Shown: positions 5,971 through 14,285 of the stretch, one piece after another
Position numbering within the stretch: position 1 is the stretch's first letter
Layout: each line of letters opens with the position of its first letter
Made by a program: the position numbers and the translations under genes
From: an uncultured Rubrobacteraceae bacterium
Lineage (GTDB): Bacteria; Actinomycetota; Rubrobacteria; Rubrobacterales; Rubrobacteraceae
Reading direction: 5' to 3'
Length of the DNA: 25,084 nt
Assembly: GCA_902806105.1 (NCBI GenBank)
Contig: CADCVI010000181.1
Coordinates: 1 to 25,084 of the forward strand
Notes under the pieces: model-generated
Seen by the model: the letters and a program-made list of their open reading frames with translations, nothing else
The model's database searches: none
What the model was told of the DNA's origin: nothing

Positions 5971-8192
5971 GCCGCCCGAAGAAGATGCTTCCCGTCCTGG
6001 GACAGGAGCCCGCAGGAGGGCTCGCCGCGCCTTCCGTCGGCCCGGCGACGCGCGAGGAGCCCGTTTACGACCCCTCCGTAGACGGCTCGGAGCGGACGGT
6101 GGTGCGGGTAGAGGGGATGGATTGCGCGAGCTGCGCGGTCACGGTGGAGAGGCGGGTCGCGACCCTGCCGGGGGTGCACAGGGCGACCGTGAACTTCGCT
6201 GCAGGGAGGCTGGATGCCGAGCACGTCCCCGGTTTGGGGGTAAGGGAGATCGAGGGTGCCGTCCGGGCGGCGGGGTTCGAGGTCGGCGGGACAGGGAAGG
6301 CGGATGGGACGCCCTTCTGGCGCACCCCGCGGGCGCTTTTAACGGCGGCTTCGGCGCTACTGTTCCTCGTCGGGCTCGTCCTCGGCCTCGCGGGCGCACC
6401 GGACGTCGCGCGGGTCGGGGTCTACCTCGCCGCCATCTTGGTTGGGGGGCTGCCGATCTTCCGGGCGGCGCTGGCCGGGCTGCGCGCGCGGCACCTGGAC
6501 ATGAACGTGCTGATGAGCGTCGCGACCGTGGGGGCCGTCGGTATCGGGGAGTGGGCGGAGGCCGCCTCGGTGGTCGTGCTCTTCGCCGCCGGCAACGCGC
6601 TCCAGATCTACGCGATAAACCGGACGCGCGGCGCCGTGCGGGCGCTCGCGAAGCTCGCCCCGGACGAGGTACTCGTCAGGCGGGACGGACCTGCCGGGTA
6701 CGCCGAGGTAGTCGTGGGAGCCGGTGAGGTCGGCGTCGGGGAGGTGCTGGTGATCAGGCCCGGCGAGCGGTTGGCGGTGGACGGGGTCGTGATCGAGGGC
6801 CGCTCCACTGTGGACGAGGCTCCGGTAACGGGCGAGAGCGTGCCCGCGGAGAAGGGGCCTAACGACGCGGTCTACTCGGGCACCGTCAACGGCTCCGGCG
6901 GGCTCCTGGTGCGCGCGACGAAGCGGGCCGGAGACTCGACGCTGCAAAGCATCGTGCGGCTCGTGGAGGAGGCGCAGGCGAAGAAGGCGCCCGCCGAGCA
7001 ACTCGTCGACCGCTTCTCGCGCGTCTACACGCCGGTCGTGGTGGGGATAGCGCTCCTGCTCGCCGCCGTGCCGACCGTGCTCGGGGCATCGTTCGAGGAG
7101 TGGTTCTACAGGGCGCTCGCGCTGCTCATCATCGCTTGCCCTTGCGCCCTGGTGATCTCGACCCCCGTGACGGTGGTGTCGGGGATCGGGGCGGCGTCGA
7201 GGCGGGGCATCCTGGTCAAGGGCGGGGCGGCGCTCGAATCAGCCGGGAGGATCAGGGCGCTCGCCTTCGACAAGACCGGGACGCTGACCGAGGGCCGGCC
7301 CGTGGTCTCGCGCGTCGTGGCGCTCGACGGAACGGACGAGACAGAGGCGGTGGGGCTTGCGGCGGCGCTGGAACGGCGCTCCGAGCACCCCCTGGCGCAC
7401 GCCATCCTGACGGCGGCCCTGGGGTACGGGATCGACGCTCTGCCACAGGTCGCCGGGTTCCGCTCGGTGGCCGGGCGAGGCGCCGAAGGCGAGGTCGGGG
7501 GGAAGAGGTACGCCGTCGGGAGCCCACGGCTCTTCGCCGAGGCGGGCATCTCGCTGGAGGGCGCGCGGGCGGCGCTGGAGGAGGTCGGGGCCGCGGGCGA
7601 GACGCCGGTCGTCCTGGGCGACGAGCACGTCCCCTTGGCCGTCTTCGGCCTCTCGGACGCCGTACGCCCCGACGCGAGGGCGACGGTCGAGGCGCTGCGG
7701 GAAGCTGGCGTGGAGGAGCTCGTGATGCTCACCGGCGACGCCGATGCCCCGGCGCGCAGGACGGCGGAGGCTCTGGGCATCCGGTACGAGGCAGGGCTTC
7801 TCCCCGCGGACAAGGTCGAGGCGGTGCAGAGGCTCGTGGCCGAGCATGGATCGGTCGGCATGGTCGGCGACGGCGTGAACGACGCCCCCGCGCTCGCCGC
7901 CGCCTCCGTCGGTTTCGCGATGGGGGCGGCGGGGACGGACGTGGCCCTGGAGACCGCGGACGTTGCGCTCATGCAGGACGATCTGCCGAAGCTCGTGGAG
8001 GCGGTCAGGCTGTCGCGCTCCGCGGAGCGGATCATCAGGCAGAACATCCTGTTCTCGGTGGTCGTGAAGGGCCTCTTCGTCCTGCTGGCCCCCTTCGGGC
8101 TGGTCGCCCTGTGGCTCGCCGTCCTCGCGGATATGGGCACCTCCATCGCAGTCACTCTCAATGGCCTGCGGCTGTTCCGCAGCCGGGGTTGA
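5967..8192 (+). CDS. cadA: P1B-type ATPase exporting Zn/Cd/Pb (CadA/ZntA family)
   Basis: A 741-residue heavy-metal pump of the inner membrane that uses ATP to export soft divalent metals. The ATG at 5967 overlaps the sensor stop codon; upstream codons of the same frame lie inside the sensor gene and are not coding. In order: an N-terminal metal-binding domain with GMDCASC (Cys53, Cys56), membrane segments from about residue 115, the actuator motif TGES, the transport-site motif CPC (Cys391-Pro-Cys393), the phosphorylation motif DKTGT (Asp435), the SEHPLA motif of the nucleotide domain, and the hinge GDGVNDAP (Asp635, Asp639). The last membrane segments hold Lys in VVVKGLF and Asp in LADMGTS. 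That combination is typical of the Zn/Cd/Pb subgroup and not of copper pumps. The next gene starts 10 bases downstream. Confidence 0.95.
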   Translation: MSRPKKMLPVLGQEPAGGLAAPSVGPATREEPVYDPSVDGSERTVVRVEGMDCASCAVTVERRVATLPGVHRATVNFAAGRLDAEHVPGLGVREIEGAVRAAGFEVGGTGKADGTPFWRTPRALLTAASALLFLVGLVLGLAGAPDVARVGVYLAAILVGGLPIFRAALAGLRARHLDMNVLMSVATVGAVGIGEWAEAASVVVLFAAGNALQIYAINRTRGAVRALAKLAPDEVLVRRDGPAGYAEVVVGAGEVGVGEVLVIRPGERLAVDGVVIEGRSTVDEAPVTGESVPAEKGPNDAVYSGTVNGSGGLLVRATKRAGDSTLQSIVRLVEEAQAKKAPAEQLVDRFSRVYTPVVVGIALLLAAVPTVLGASFEEWFYRALALLIIACPCALVISTPVTVVSGIGAASRRGILVKGGAALESAGRIRALAFDKTGTLTEGRPVVSRVVALDGTDETEAVGLAAALERRSEHPLAHAILTAALGYGIDALPQVAGFRSVAGRGAEGEVGGKRYAVGSPRLFAEAGISLEGARAALEEVGAAGETPVVLGDEHVPLAVFGLSDAVRPDARATVEALREAGVEELVMLTGDADAPARRTAEALGIRYEAGLLPADKVEAVQRLVAEHGSVGMVGDGVNDAPALAAASVGFAMGAAGTDVALETADVALMQDDLPKLVEAVRLSRSAERIIRQNILFSVVVKGLFVLLAPFGLVALWLAVLADMGTSIAVTLNGLRLFRSRG

Positions 8193-8202
8193 GGAGGAGC
8201 GA

Positions 8203-8538
8203 ATGTCGAAGCTGCTTCTCATCGGCGGTCTCTTCGTCCTGGCGGGGCTGTGCGAGATCGGCGGGGGGTACCTGATCTGGGGCTGGCTCCGGCAGGACAG
8301 GCCCCTGGCGTGGGCGCTCTTCGGGGCCGTGATCCTCGCTTTGTACGGGGTGGTCGCAGCCCTGCAACCCATCGACGCCTTTGGGCGCGTCTACGCCGCG
8401 TACGGCGGGGTCTTTATAGCCCTCGCGCTGGGCTGGGGCGTGCTCGTGGAAGGGTGGCGCCCGGATAGGTACGACGTACTGGGGGCCACCATCGCCATCA
8501 TAGGGGTGATCGTGATGGTCGCTCCTCCCCGTGGCTGA
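8203..8538 (+). CDS. YnfA/UPF0060-family small membrane protein
   Basis: A 111-residue protein with four predicted membrane helices, the normal size for the family. The ATG at 8203 follows GAGGAGGAG by a few bases; the upstream ATG at 8161 lies inside the ATPase gene. Family signatures are [10 protein letters not shown] near the N-terminus and [12 protein letters not shown] in the third helix ([12 protein letters not shown] in E. coli YnfA). YnfA resembles small multidrug resistance transporters, and efflux of cationic compounds has been proposed for it. Its place directly behind a metal ATPase suggests an accessory export role, but substrate is unknown. Confidence 0.9.
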   Translation: MSKLLLIGGLFVLAGLCEIGGGYLIWGWLRQDRPLAWALFGAVILALYGVVAALQPIDAFGRVYAAYGGVFIALALGWGVLVEGWRPDRYDVLGATIAIIGVIVMVAPPRG

Positions 8539-8560
8539 AGATCTTCACAAGGAGGGTTAC

Positions 8561-8965
8561 GTGAGAGATGAAGCGCGCCAGACCGGGGCTCATCTACGGA
8601 TCGCCTGTAGCTTGTCCGACCCCGACCTTGCGGAGCGCAGGCGTGATCTAACCAAGGAGGTCCTCGGCGGTGCTCTGAGGGTGCACCCCCTGGAGGACGG
8701 ATACGAGTTCCTCTTCCCGGGCAGTACAATCTGGGCGACGAGGCTCGTCGAGGTTATCAACGCCGAGCGCGCCTGTTGCCCGTTCTTTGCTTTCGAGCTA
8801 TGTTTCGAGCCGGGGGGAGGCCCGATACTGCTGAGGGTGAGGGGACCGGAAGGGACAAAGGTATTCGTGCAAACCGAGCTGCTCGAACCGCACGGGACGA
8901 ACGCCGAACACGGGGCATCGTCCGTGGCCACGCCACGCTCCCGTCAGCCCCTCCTCGGCGGCTGA
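8561..8965 (+). CDS. Conserved CCPFF-motif protein in the metal operon, possible metal binder
   Basis: A 134-residue soluble protein. The GTG at 8561 is preferred because AAGGAGG lies five bases before it; the in-frame GTG at 8531 would overlap the YnfA gene and has no such site. The core reads EVINAERACCPFFAFELCFEPGGGPILLRVRGPEG. I recall this ERxCCxFFxF pattern, followed by a Gly-Pro rich beta region, in uncharacterised proteins beside mercury or other metal regulators, but I cannot name a family. Three cysteines close together (ACCPFFAFELC) plus the operon position suggest soft-metal binding, for example as a chaperone or scavenger; that is inference. The C-terminal 25 residues look disordered. 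Its stop overlaps the next start (TGATG). Confidence 0.8.
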   Translation: MRDEARQTGAHLRIACSLSDPDLAERRRDLTKEVLGGALRVHPLEDGYEFLFPGSTIWATRLVEVINAERACCPFFAFELCFEPGGGPILLRVRGPEGTKVFVQTELLEPHGTNAEHGASSVATPRSRQPLLGG

Positions 8966-9585
8966 TGGAGTTCTGGTTCCTGGTCCTCTACCTGCTCTAC
9001 CTGGGGCTCGCCCTCGCCGGTAGGGCGCTCCTACAACTGCGGCTCACGGGCTCGACGGGCTTCAGGGGCGTAAGCGGACAGCCCCTCTCGGCGGAGTGGA
9101 CCGGCGGCGTGCTGTTTGTCGCCGCTTCGCCGCTCGTCCTCGCCGCTCCGTTGCTGGACCTCGCCGGAGTGCTGAAGCCCGGCGCGGCCCTGGACCATCC
9201 GGTAGGACACGCCTTGGGCTTCGTACTGTTCTTCACGGGACTCGTCGGGACGCTGCTCGCTCAGGGCGTGATGGGCTCCTCGTGGCGCGTGGGGGTGGAC
9301 GAAGACGAGAGGACGGAGCTCGTCACCACCGGTCCCTTCGAGGTGGTACGAAGCCCGATCTTCTCGGCAATAGTCCTGACCTTACTCGCGCTCGCGCTGC
9401 TGGTTCCGAACGCCGCCGCCCTCGCGGGCCTCGTGGCGATGGTCGCTGCGATAGAGATCCAGGTTCGTCTCGTCGAGGAGCCGTACCTGCTTGGATCACA
9501 CGACGCCCGCTACGCGGCGTACGCCTCGCGGGTCGGACGCTTCGTCCCGGGCATCGGGCGCTCGAAGATCGGCAGAACCCGTTGA
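8965..9585 (+). CDS. ICMT-like membrane protein of the metal operon (CzcN/NccN-like context)
   Basis: A 206-residue protein with about five membrane helices and the C-terminal pattern of the isoprenylcysteine carboxyl methyltransferase/PEMT family: TGPFEVVRSPIFSAIVL (usual form GPYxxxRHPxY) and EEPYLLGSHDARYAAYASRVGRF. The family His after the Arg is Ser here, which may affect cofactor binding. The ATG at 8965 shares its A with the previous TGA. In Cupriavidus metal islands, CzcN and NccN are ICMT-like proteins of unclear function, which gives a precedent for this location. Bacteria have no prenylated CaaX proteins, so the real methyl acceptor, if any, is unknown. The next gene overlaps it by four bases. 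Confidence 0.85.
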   Translation: MEFWFLVLYLLYLGLALAGRALLQLRLTGSTGFRGVSGQPLSAEWTGGVLFVAASPLVLAAPLLDLAGVLKPGAALDHPVGHALGFVLFFTGLVGTLLAQGVMGSSWRVGVDEDERTELVTTGPFEVVRSPIFSAIVLTLLALALLVPNAAALAGLVAMVAAIEIQVRLVEEPYLLGSHDARYAAYASRVGRFVPGIGRSKIGRTR

Positions 9586-9977
9586 AGGAGGTCTTCGAGG
9601 GGCTCAAGCGCTGGGCGAGCAGGCTCAAGGCGGAGGTGTACGCACTCTATCTCGCGTACAGGGATCCGCGGGTACCCCTGTACGCTCGCGTCTTCGCGGC
9701 CATCGTGGTGGGGTATGCGTTCAGCCCGATAGATCTAATCCCCGATGTCATCCCCGTCCTCGGGTACCTGGACGACCTGGTGCTCGTCCCCCTGGGAGTA
9801 GCGCTGGCGATACGAATGATCCCGGCGCGTGTGCTCGTCGAGTGCCGCGAGAGGTCGCGGGAGGTCATCGCCCGCGGGAAGCCCGTGAACAGGGTTGCCG
9901 CGGCGGTAGTCGTCGCGGTCTGGGTCGCGCTCGCGGCGCTCGCGGTCTTTTTCGTGGGCCGGTGGATGCGGCCGTAA
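9582..9977 (+). CDS. YkvA-like DUF1232 membrane protein
   Basis: A 131-residue protein starting at TTG 9582, overlapping the previous stop (TTGA). The DUF1232 core is clear: YLAYRDPRVPLYARVFA, then the signature SPIDLIPDVIPVLGYLDDLVLVPLG (about residues 46-70). The C-terminus has a strong membrane helix (VNRVAAAVVVAVWVALAALAVFFVGRW). The function of this family is not established. It is the last gene of the metal-export run, and a hairpin follows its stop codon at once. Confidence 0.87.
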   Translation: MKEVFEGLKRWASRLKAEVYALYLAYRDPRVPLYARVFAAIVVGYAFSPIDLIPDVIPVLGYLDDLVLVPLGVALAIRMIPARVLVECRERSREVIARGKPVNRVAAAVVVAVWVALAALAVFFVGRWMRP

Positions 9978-9995
9978 GCCCCTTTCCGGGGGCTT
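9976..9995 (+). terminator. Probable terminator after the metal-export operon
   Basis: A 7-bp inverted repeat, AAGCCCC and GGGGCTT, with a 6-base loop begins at the stop codon of the YkvA-like gene. A T4 tract comes only about 12 bases later, so it is not a classic intrinsic terminator. Confidence 0.45.
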
Positions 9996-10013
9996 CGGGT
10001 AGTCCGATTTTCG

Positions 10014-10024
10014 TGTGCTAGCAT
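10014..10024 (+). promoter_or_regulatory. Candidate extended -10 for the DUF3105-DUF305 pair
   Basis: TGTGCTAGCAT contains a TGn-TAGCAT extended -10 about 85 bases before the TTG start of the DUF3105 gene. Almost the same 11-mer lies upstream of lspA (15538-15548). No -35 is recognisable. Confidence 0.4.
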
Positions 10025-10109
10025 TGCAACGCCCGTCCGGAAAACGCGGGCCCGGCGCCCGCCGGCCTTTCGGGCGGGACCGCGGAGGAGCAAGAAGAGA
10101 GGTAGGGAG

Positions 10110-10703
10110 TTGGGCAAGAACAGGGGCGCGCGAGACGGACAATCGACGGGCGGGGGGCCATCGAGGACGACGGTGATCATCGGCCTGGTGGTCGCCGCGT
10201 TCCTGGCGGGCTTCGGGGCGCTGATCTGGTACGACAGCAGCCAGAGCTCCGGCCCGCCGGCGGGCGTGAAGGAGTTCGACGTGGCGGAGGGCGAGGGCAA
10301 CCACACGCCGGATCCCGTGGACTACGAGCAGACGCCGCCCGTGGGCGGGGCGCACAACGACGTGTGGCAGAACGCCGCCTTCTACGAGCAGCCCATACAG
10401 AACGAGACCGCCGTCCATACGCTGGAGCACGGTGCGGTCTGGATCACCTACTCCCCCGACCTACCGCAGGAGCAGAAGGACAGGATCCGGCAGCTCGTCG
10501 AGGGCCGGGACTGCCTGATGGCGAGCCCCTTCCCCGACCTGCCCGGGGGGAGCCCGATCGTGGCCTCGGCGTGGGGCGCGCAGCTCGCCGTCGAGAGCGC
10601 GGACGACGAGGCCCTGCAAGACTTTATCCAGGCATACAGGCGCGGCCCCCAGACCCCCGAGCCCGGCGCCGCCTGCACCGGCGGAACGGCGGAGCCCGCG
10701 TAA
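10110..10703 (+). CDS. DUF3105 membrane-anchored extracytoplasmic protein
   Basis: A 197-residue protein starting at TTG 10110, with GAGAGG seven bases upstream. A short basic N-terminus is followed by one membrane helix (about residues 21-40, VIIGLVVAAFLAGFGALIWY), leaving the rest outside. The DUF3105 core shows NHTPDPVDYEQTPPVGGAHND, YEQPIQNETAVHTLEHGAVWITY and a later SPFPDLPGGSPIVASAWG. Conserved histidines (NHT, AHND, HTLEHG) could bind a metal; this is inference. Two cysteines are present (DCLMAS and AACTGG). In actinobacteria DUF3105 genes are commonly next to DUF305 genes, as here, with one base between stop and start. Confidence 0.88.
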   Translation: MGKNRGARDGQSTGGGPSRTTVIIGLVVAAFLAGFGALIWYDSSQSSGPPAGVKEFDVAEGEGNHTPDPVDYEQTPPVGGAHNDVWQNAAFYEQPIQNETAVHTLEHGAVWITYSPDLPQEQKDRIRQLVEGRDCLMASPFPDLPGGSPIVASAWGAQLAVESADDEALQDFIQAYRRGPQTPEPGAACTGGTAEPA

Positions 10704-10704
10704 G

Positions 10705-11406
10705 GTGAGGTCGACCAGCCCGCGTCCGGCCGTCGCGAACCGGAGCAGGGACGCGGGTGCTTCCAGGGGCAGGGAGGCCCTGCTCCTCGTCGGGCTGCTC
10801 GCCGGGGTCTTCCTGGCGGGGGCGGCGCTCGCCGGGTTCTACCTCAGCCTCTCGTACAGGCCGCCCGCCGACGACTCGGCGGAGGCCGGGTTCGCCCGGG
10901 ACATGGCGGTGCACCACGCCCAGGCCGTGCAGATGGCCGAGATCATCCAGCGCAGGACCGAGAGCGACGAGATACGGGTGCTCGCCACCGACATCGCCCT
11001 CACCCAGCAGGGCCAGATCGGCCAGATGCAGGGCTGGCTCGCCGCGTGGCGCCTGCCGCAGACCGGGGACGAGGCCGCGATGGCCTGGATGGGCCACCCC
11101 ACCGAGGGCCGGATGCCGGGCATGGCGACCCCCGAGGAGATAAGCACGCTGGAGACGCTGCCGCCCGACGAGGCCGACGAGCAGTTCCTGCGGCTCCTGA
11201 TACCGCACCACGAGGCCGCCATCCCCATGGCCGAGGCCGTCCTCGCCGAGACGGACAGGCCCGAGGTCGAGCAGCTAGCGAGCGCCATCTCCTCCTCCCA
11301 GCAGAATGAGATCCAGATCATGCGGGACCTCTTGGAGAGCCGGGGAGCTTCTCCGCCTGAAGCTGCTCCCGCCGGAGAAGCCCCGCACGGAGAGCACGAG
11401 CACTAG
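10705..11406 (+). CDS. DUF305 extracytoplasmic protein with two His/Met motifs
   Basis: A 233-residue protein starting at GTG 10705, directly after the DUF3105 stop. An N-terminal membrane anchor (about residues 25-48) precedes a four-helix, ferritin-like DUF305 domain. Two matching repeats carry the likely ligands: DMAVHHAQAVQMAEI and LIPHHEAAIPMAEAVL. The region between them is rich in Met (MAWMGHPTEGRMPGM). The tail ends in HGEHEH. Members of this family have been linked to copper handling, and the His/Met pattern here suits Cu binding, but no direct evidence exists in the window. It forms an operon with DUF3105 and faces the two-component system genes. Confidence 0.9.
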   Translation: MRSTSPRPAVANRSRDAGASRGREALLLVGLLAGVFLAGAALAGFYLSLSYRPPADDSAEAGFARDMAVHHAQAVQMAEIIQRRTESDEIRVLATDIALTQQGQIGQMQGWLAAWRLPQTGDEAAMAWMGHPTEGRMPGMATPEEISTLETLPPDEADEQFLRLLIPHHEAAIPMAEAVLAETDRPEVEQLASAISSSQQNEIQIMRDLLESRGASPPEAAPAGEAPHGEHEH

Positions 11407-11517
11407 GGAGCAGACTCCTTACTGCGGCGGGTCGGATCCCCCGCAAAATGGGCTCCTCACCCTTGCTGAGGTTGCGCACCTCTCGAAAACCCGTTGCCCT
11501 TGTGGGGGGCTTCGTGC

Positions 11518-12174
11518 TCAGTCGCGGCGGACGACGCCCTGGCGCCAGGCGTAGACTGCGGCCTGGGTGCGGTCGGCGAGGTGAAGCTTGCCGAGTATGT
11601 TCGAGACGTGGCTCTTCGTAGTCTTCTCGCTGATAAAGAGCCGGCCCGAGATCTCCGCGTTCGAGAGCCCGTCGGCGATGAGCCTGAGCACCTCGAGCTC
11701 ACGCTCCGAGAGGTTCTGGAAGACGTTCGGCTCCGCTCCCCTGGCGCCGTGGATCTCGCGGACCACCCTCGCCGCGACCCTGGGGTGGAGGATGGCCTCG
11801 CCGACGGCGGCCTTGCGCACGGCGTCCGCGAGGTCCTTCGGCCCGACCTCCTTGAGCACGTAGGAGAGGGCCCCGGCCCGGATAGCCGGAAAGACGTGCT
11901 CGTCGTCGTGGTAGGAGGTCAGGACGACGACGTTGGTGCGCGGCGAGACCGCCCTGAGGCGTCGCGTCGCCTCGACGCCGTCCATGCCGCCGGGCATGAT
12001 CAGGTCCATCAGCGCCACGTCGGGGGCGTGCTCGGCTGCGAGCTTTACGGCCTCCTCGCCGCTCCCGGCCTCGGCGACGACTGCGATGCCGGGCTGCGTC
12101 TCCAGAAACGCCCGCACGCCGCGCCGCACGAGCTCGTGATCGTCGACCAGCAGCACGCTCACGGCCTCGCTCAT
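11518..12174 (-). CDS. NarL/LiaR-type response regulator
   Basis: A 218-residue transcription factor. The receiver domain has the acidic pair Asp11/Asp12, the phosphoacceptor Asp57 (ALMDLIMPGGMDG) and the conserved Lys in SYVLKEV. The LuxR-type DNA-binding domain follows from about residue 150: LSERELEVLRLIADGLSNAEI and TKSHVSNILGKL. The start is the ATG at 12174, which overlaps the end of the kinase gene by four bases (ATGA); longer frames upstream read through the kinase gene. It should be phosphorylated by that kinase and act as a dimer on target promoters. Targets are not visible; the neighbouring DUF3105-DUF305 pair is one candidate. Confidence 0.95.
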   Translation of the reverse strand: MSEAVSVLLVDDHELVRRGVRAFLETQPGIAVVAEAGSGEEAVKLAAEHAPDVALMDLIMPGGMDGVEATRRLRAVSPRTNVVVLTSYHDDEHVFPAIRAGALSYVLKEVGPKDLADAVRKAAVGEAILHPRVAARVVREIHGARGAEPNVFQNLSERELEVLRLIADGLSNAEISGRLFISEKTTKSHVSNILGKLHLADRTQAAVYAWRQGVVRRD

Positions 12175-13652
12175 CTTCTCTCCTCCCGCTTCGCCTCTTC
12201 CAGGGGACAGGCGCAGATGACGCGCGACCCCTTCCCCGGCGCGCTCTCGACGTCGACGTAACCGCCGAGCTTCGCCATCCTCTCCCCCATGCTCTTCAGC
12301 CCGAAGCCCCCGCTTGCCCTGTCCGGCTCGAAGCCGCGCCCGTCGTCGGAGACCTGGAGCACCAGGTCGCGGGGACCGTAGGCGAGGTCCACCTCGGCGT
12401 GCCTGGCCGCGCTGTGCTTCGCGACGTTCGCCAGGGCCTCCTGCGCCACGCGAAAGACCGCCTGCTCGACCTCCAGGGGCGTCTCGCGCTCGCCCCGGAT
12501 GCGGACCTCCGAGGGGATCTCGCTCCCGCGCGACCAGGCAGCGGCGTAGTCGCGCAGGGCTGCGGCGAGGCCCTTGCCCTCGAGGGCGGCCGGGCGCATC
12601 TCGTGGATGAGGACGTTCAGCTCCTTCTGGGTGCCGCGCACGAGCTCCTCGGCCTGGGCGAGGTGGGCCTCGGCGGCATCCCTGTCTTCCTGGATCAGGG
12701 CTCGCGCGGCGGCTACCTGGAGGGAGGTGGCGAAGATCTGCTGCTTGACGGAGTCGTGCAGGTCCCTCGCGAAACGGTTGCGGGTCTCCAGGGTCGCCAG
12801 CTCCCCCCGGGTCTCCATGAGGGTTTCGAGCTCCGAGGCCATGCTGTTGAGCTCGCGGGAGAGTTGGCCGAGCTCGTCCCTGGAACGGTCCTCGACGGTC
12901 ACGGAGAAGTCCCCCGCGCTCCACCTCCGGGCGGCCCGGGCCAGCTTGCGCAGGCGCCGGGTCAGGCCCCACGCCGTCAGGAAGCCGAAGAGCGTGCCGA
13001 GTAGGGCGGCCGGGAGCATCAGCAGGACCGTGGTCACCCCGACCCCGATCAGGAGCGCCCCCGTAAGGTTTGGCACGCGCACCGTCCCGACGATCGCGCC
13101 CGCGACCCCGCCGTCCCCGTCCTCCAGAGGCACGACGGTCAGCATCCTCCCGCCGGTGTTCGCCGAGAGGCGGCTGGAGCTCTCCTCGCCCGCGAGAGCC
13201 TCTTCCACGAGCGGGTCCAGCCCGGCGACGCGACCCGCCTCGAACTCCTCACCCTCCGGGAAATCCTGGAGTTCGGGGGTGGAGACGAGCAGGCGCCGCT
13301 CCTCGTCGATGACGAACAACGAGCTCCCGCCCGGCCCCGCCCCCGAAACGGCGGGCTCGTCGCCTCGCGACCCGTCGGCCCGGTCCTCCGTCCCGCCCAT
13401 AAAATCCGCGAGCTCTCCTTCGAGGCCCGCGACGTCAGGCGGCGTCTCCTGCAGGTGCCCCTCCAGGCGCGGGGCGAGGTCGTCCCTCATGTACTGGGCG
13501 GCCAAAGTCGGCGGCACGCTGGAGTTCAGGAGCGCGACCACGGCGCTGACCACGAGCAGCTCCAGCGCGAGCAGGGCCACCACCGTGACGAGCGTATAGC
13601 TGAACGTCAGCTTCCAGCGCAGGCGCCGCAGGGAGAAGATGTTGTGCTTCAT
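12171..13652 (-). CDS. Membrane sensor histidine kinase, NarL-partner (HisKA_3) type
   Basis: A 493-residue kinase. Membrane helix 1 spans about residues 15-42, an extracytoplasmic sensor region about 45-195 (sSLFVIDEERRLLVSTPEL and a GRMLTVVPLEDG strand resemble a small Cache-like fold), and helix 2 about 197-225. A HAMP linker follows (RRWSAGDFSVTVEDRSRDEL). The phosphoacceptor is His299 in ARDLHDSVKQQ. The ATPase domain contains NVAKHSAARH and DDGRGFEPDRASGGFGLKSM. The kinase is coupled to the response regulator by a four-base overlap. The ligand is unknown. A TANNNT -10 (TAGACT, minus strand 13682-13687) lies about 30 bases upstream of the ATG. Confidence 0.95.
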   Translation of the reverse strand: MKHNIFSLRRLRWKLTFSYTLVTVVALLALELLVVSAVVALLNSSVPPTLAAQYMRDDLAPRLEGHLQETPPDVAGLEGELADFMGGTEDRADGSRGDEPAVSGAGPGGSSLFVIDEERRLLVSTPELQDFPEGEEFEAGRVAGLDPLVEEALAGEESSSRLSANTGGRMLTVVPLEDGDGGVAGAIVGTVRVPNLTGALLIGVGVTTVLLMLPAALLGTLFGFLTAWGLTRRLRKLARAARRWSAGDFSVTVEDRSRDELGQLSRELNSMASELETLMETRGELATLETRNRFARDLHDSVKQQIFATSLQVAAARALIQEDRDAAEAHLAQAEELVRGTQKELNVLIHEMRPAALEGKGLAAALRDYAAAWSRGSEIPSEVRIRGERETPLEVEQAVFRVAQEALANVAKHSAARHAEVDLAYGPRDLVLQVSDDGRGFEPDRASGGFGLKSMGERMAKLGGYVDVESAPGKGSRVICACPLEEAKREERR

Positions 13653-13681
13653 GGGCCCTTTCCCCGGAACATCGTCCGGTC

Positions 13682-13687
13682 AGTCTA
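13682..13687 (-). promoter_or_regulatory. Candidate -10 for the two-component system operon
   Basis: On the minus strand the sequence reads CCGCTAGACTG, giving TAGACT as a -10 with a leader of about 23 bases. It shares GCTAG with the candidate -10 elements at 10014, 14897 and 15538. No -35 is recognised. Confidence 0.35.
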
Positions 13688-13774
13688 GCGGCAAGCCTCA
13701 CGGCTCACATCCTCCCCGCGGACGATTTCGTCCCGGTCCGGGGTAGGAACCGAAACCATGCAAGCGCCGGGACG

Positions 13775-13780
13775 TAGAAT
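13775..13780 (+). promoter_or_regulatory. Candidate -10 for the second ICMT-like gene
   Basis: TAGAAT (five of six matches) predicts a start near 13787, between the rejected ATG at 13758 and the chosen ATG at 13815. It therefore supports the downstream start, which has AGGAGG at 13803-13808. Confidence 0.42.
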
Positions 13781-13814
13781 CCTGGACGTACCCCGAAGAT
13801 CGAGGAGGACGGAG

Positions 13815-14285
13815 ATGGGCGACGACGGGCGGGACAACGCGGGGGTCGTGGCGCCTCCGCCCCTCATCTACCTGCTCCCCCTGCTCTTGGGGCTGCTGCT
13901 GAACCGCAGGATCGGGGCGTCCTTCCTCCCGGCGGGGGCGACGCGGCTCGTCGGGGCGCCTCTCGTGGCGGGCGGGCTCTCCCTCGGGATCTGGTTCTTG
14001 CGGGCGCTGCGCGGCGCCGGTACGCCGGTGGACCCTCGCGAGCCCGTCGCGGCCCTGGTCACGAGCGGGCCTTACCGCTACAGCCGCAACCCCGGCTACC
14101 TCGCGATGGCGATGATCTACGCGGGGGTTTCGAGCCTCGCCAACTCGCTCCCCTCCATCCTGCTCCTGCCGGTAGCGCTAGGGGTGATCCGGCGCGGCGT
14201 CATCGAGCGGGAGGAGCGCTATCTGGAGCGTTCCTTCGGGGCCGAGTACCTGGCGTACAGGGCGCGAGTGCGGCGCTGGCTCTAG
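13815..14285 (+). CDS. Isoprenylcysteine carboxyl methyltransferase-like membrane protein
   Basis: A 156-residue membrane protein of the ICMT/PEMT family, standing alone. The ATG at 13815 has AGGAGG six bases upstream; the earlier ATG at 13758 precedes the likely -10. Helices lie at about residues 16-30, 40-60 and 95-125. The cofactor-binding signature is SGPYRYSRNPGYLAMAMIY, and the C-terminal part reads EREERYLERSFGAEYLAYRARVRRWL, both typical. Family members methylate unknown small molecules or proteins using S-adenosylmethionine. It is shorter and more canonical (Arg-Asn-Pro) than the relative at 8965. Its TAG stop shares CTAG with the stop of the opposing LURP-one-like gene. Confidence 0.88.
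   Translation: MGDDGRDNAGVVAPPPLIYLLPLLLGLLLNRRIGASFLPAGATRLVGAPLVAGGLSLGIWFLRALRGAGTPVDPREPVAALVTSGPYRYSRNPGYLAMAMIYAGVSSLANSLPSILLLPVALGVIRRGVIEREERYLERSFGAEYLAYRARVRRWL

Noticed and set aside
10058..10078. CCCGCC/GGCGGG hairpin in the DUF3105 leader
   Set aside because: Only six base pairs with a nine-base loop in GC-rich DNA; no recognisable riboswitch core or anti-terminator partner.
11423..11445. Hairpin between the DUF305 gene and the response regulator gene
   Set aside because: The stem has a bulge and no T-tract follows on either strand, so I do not call it a terminator although the convergent position would suit one.
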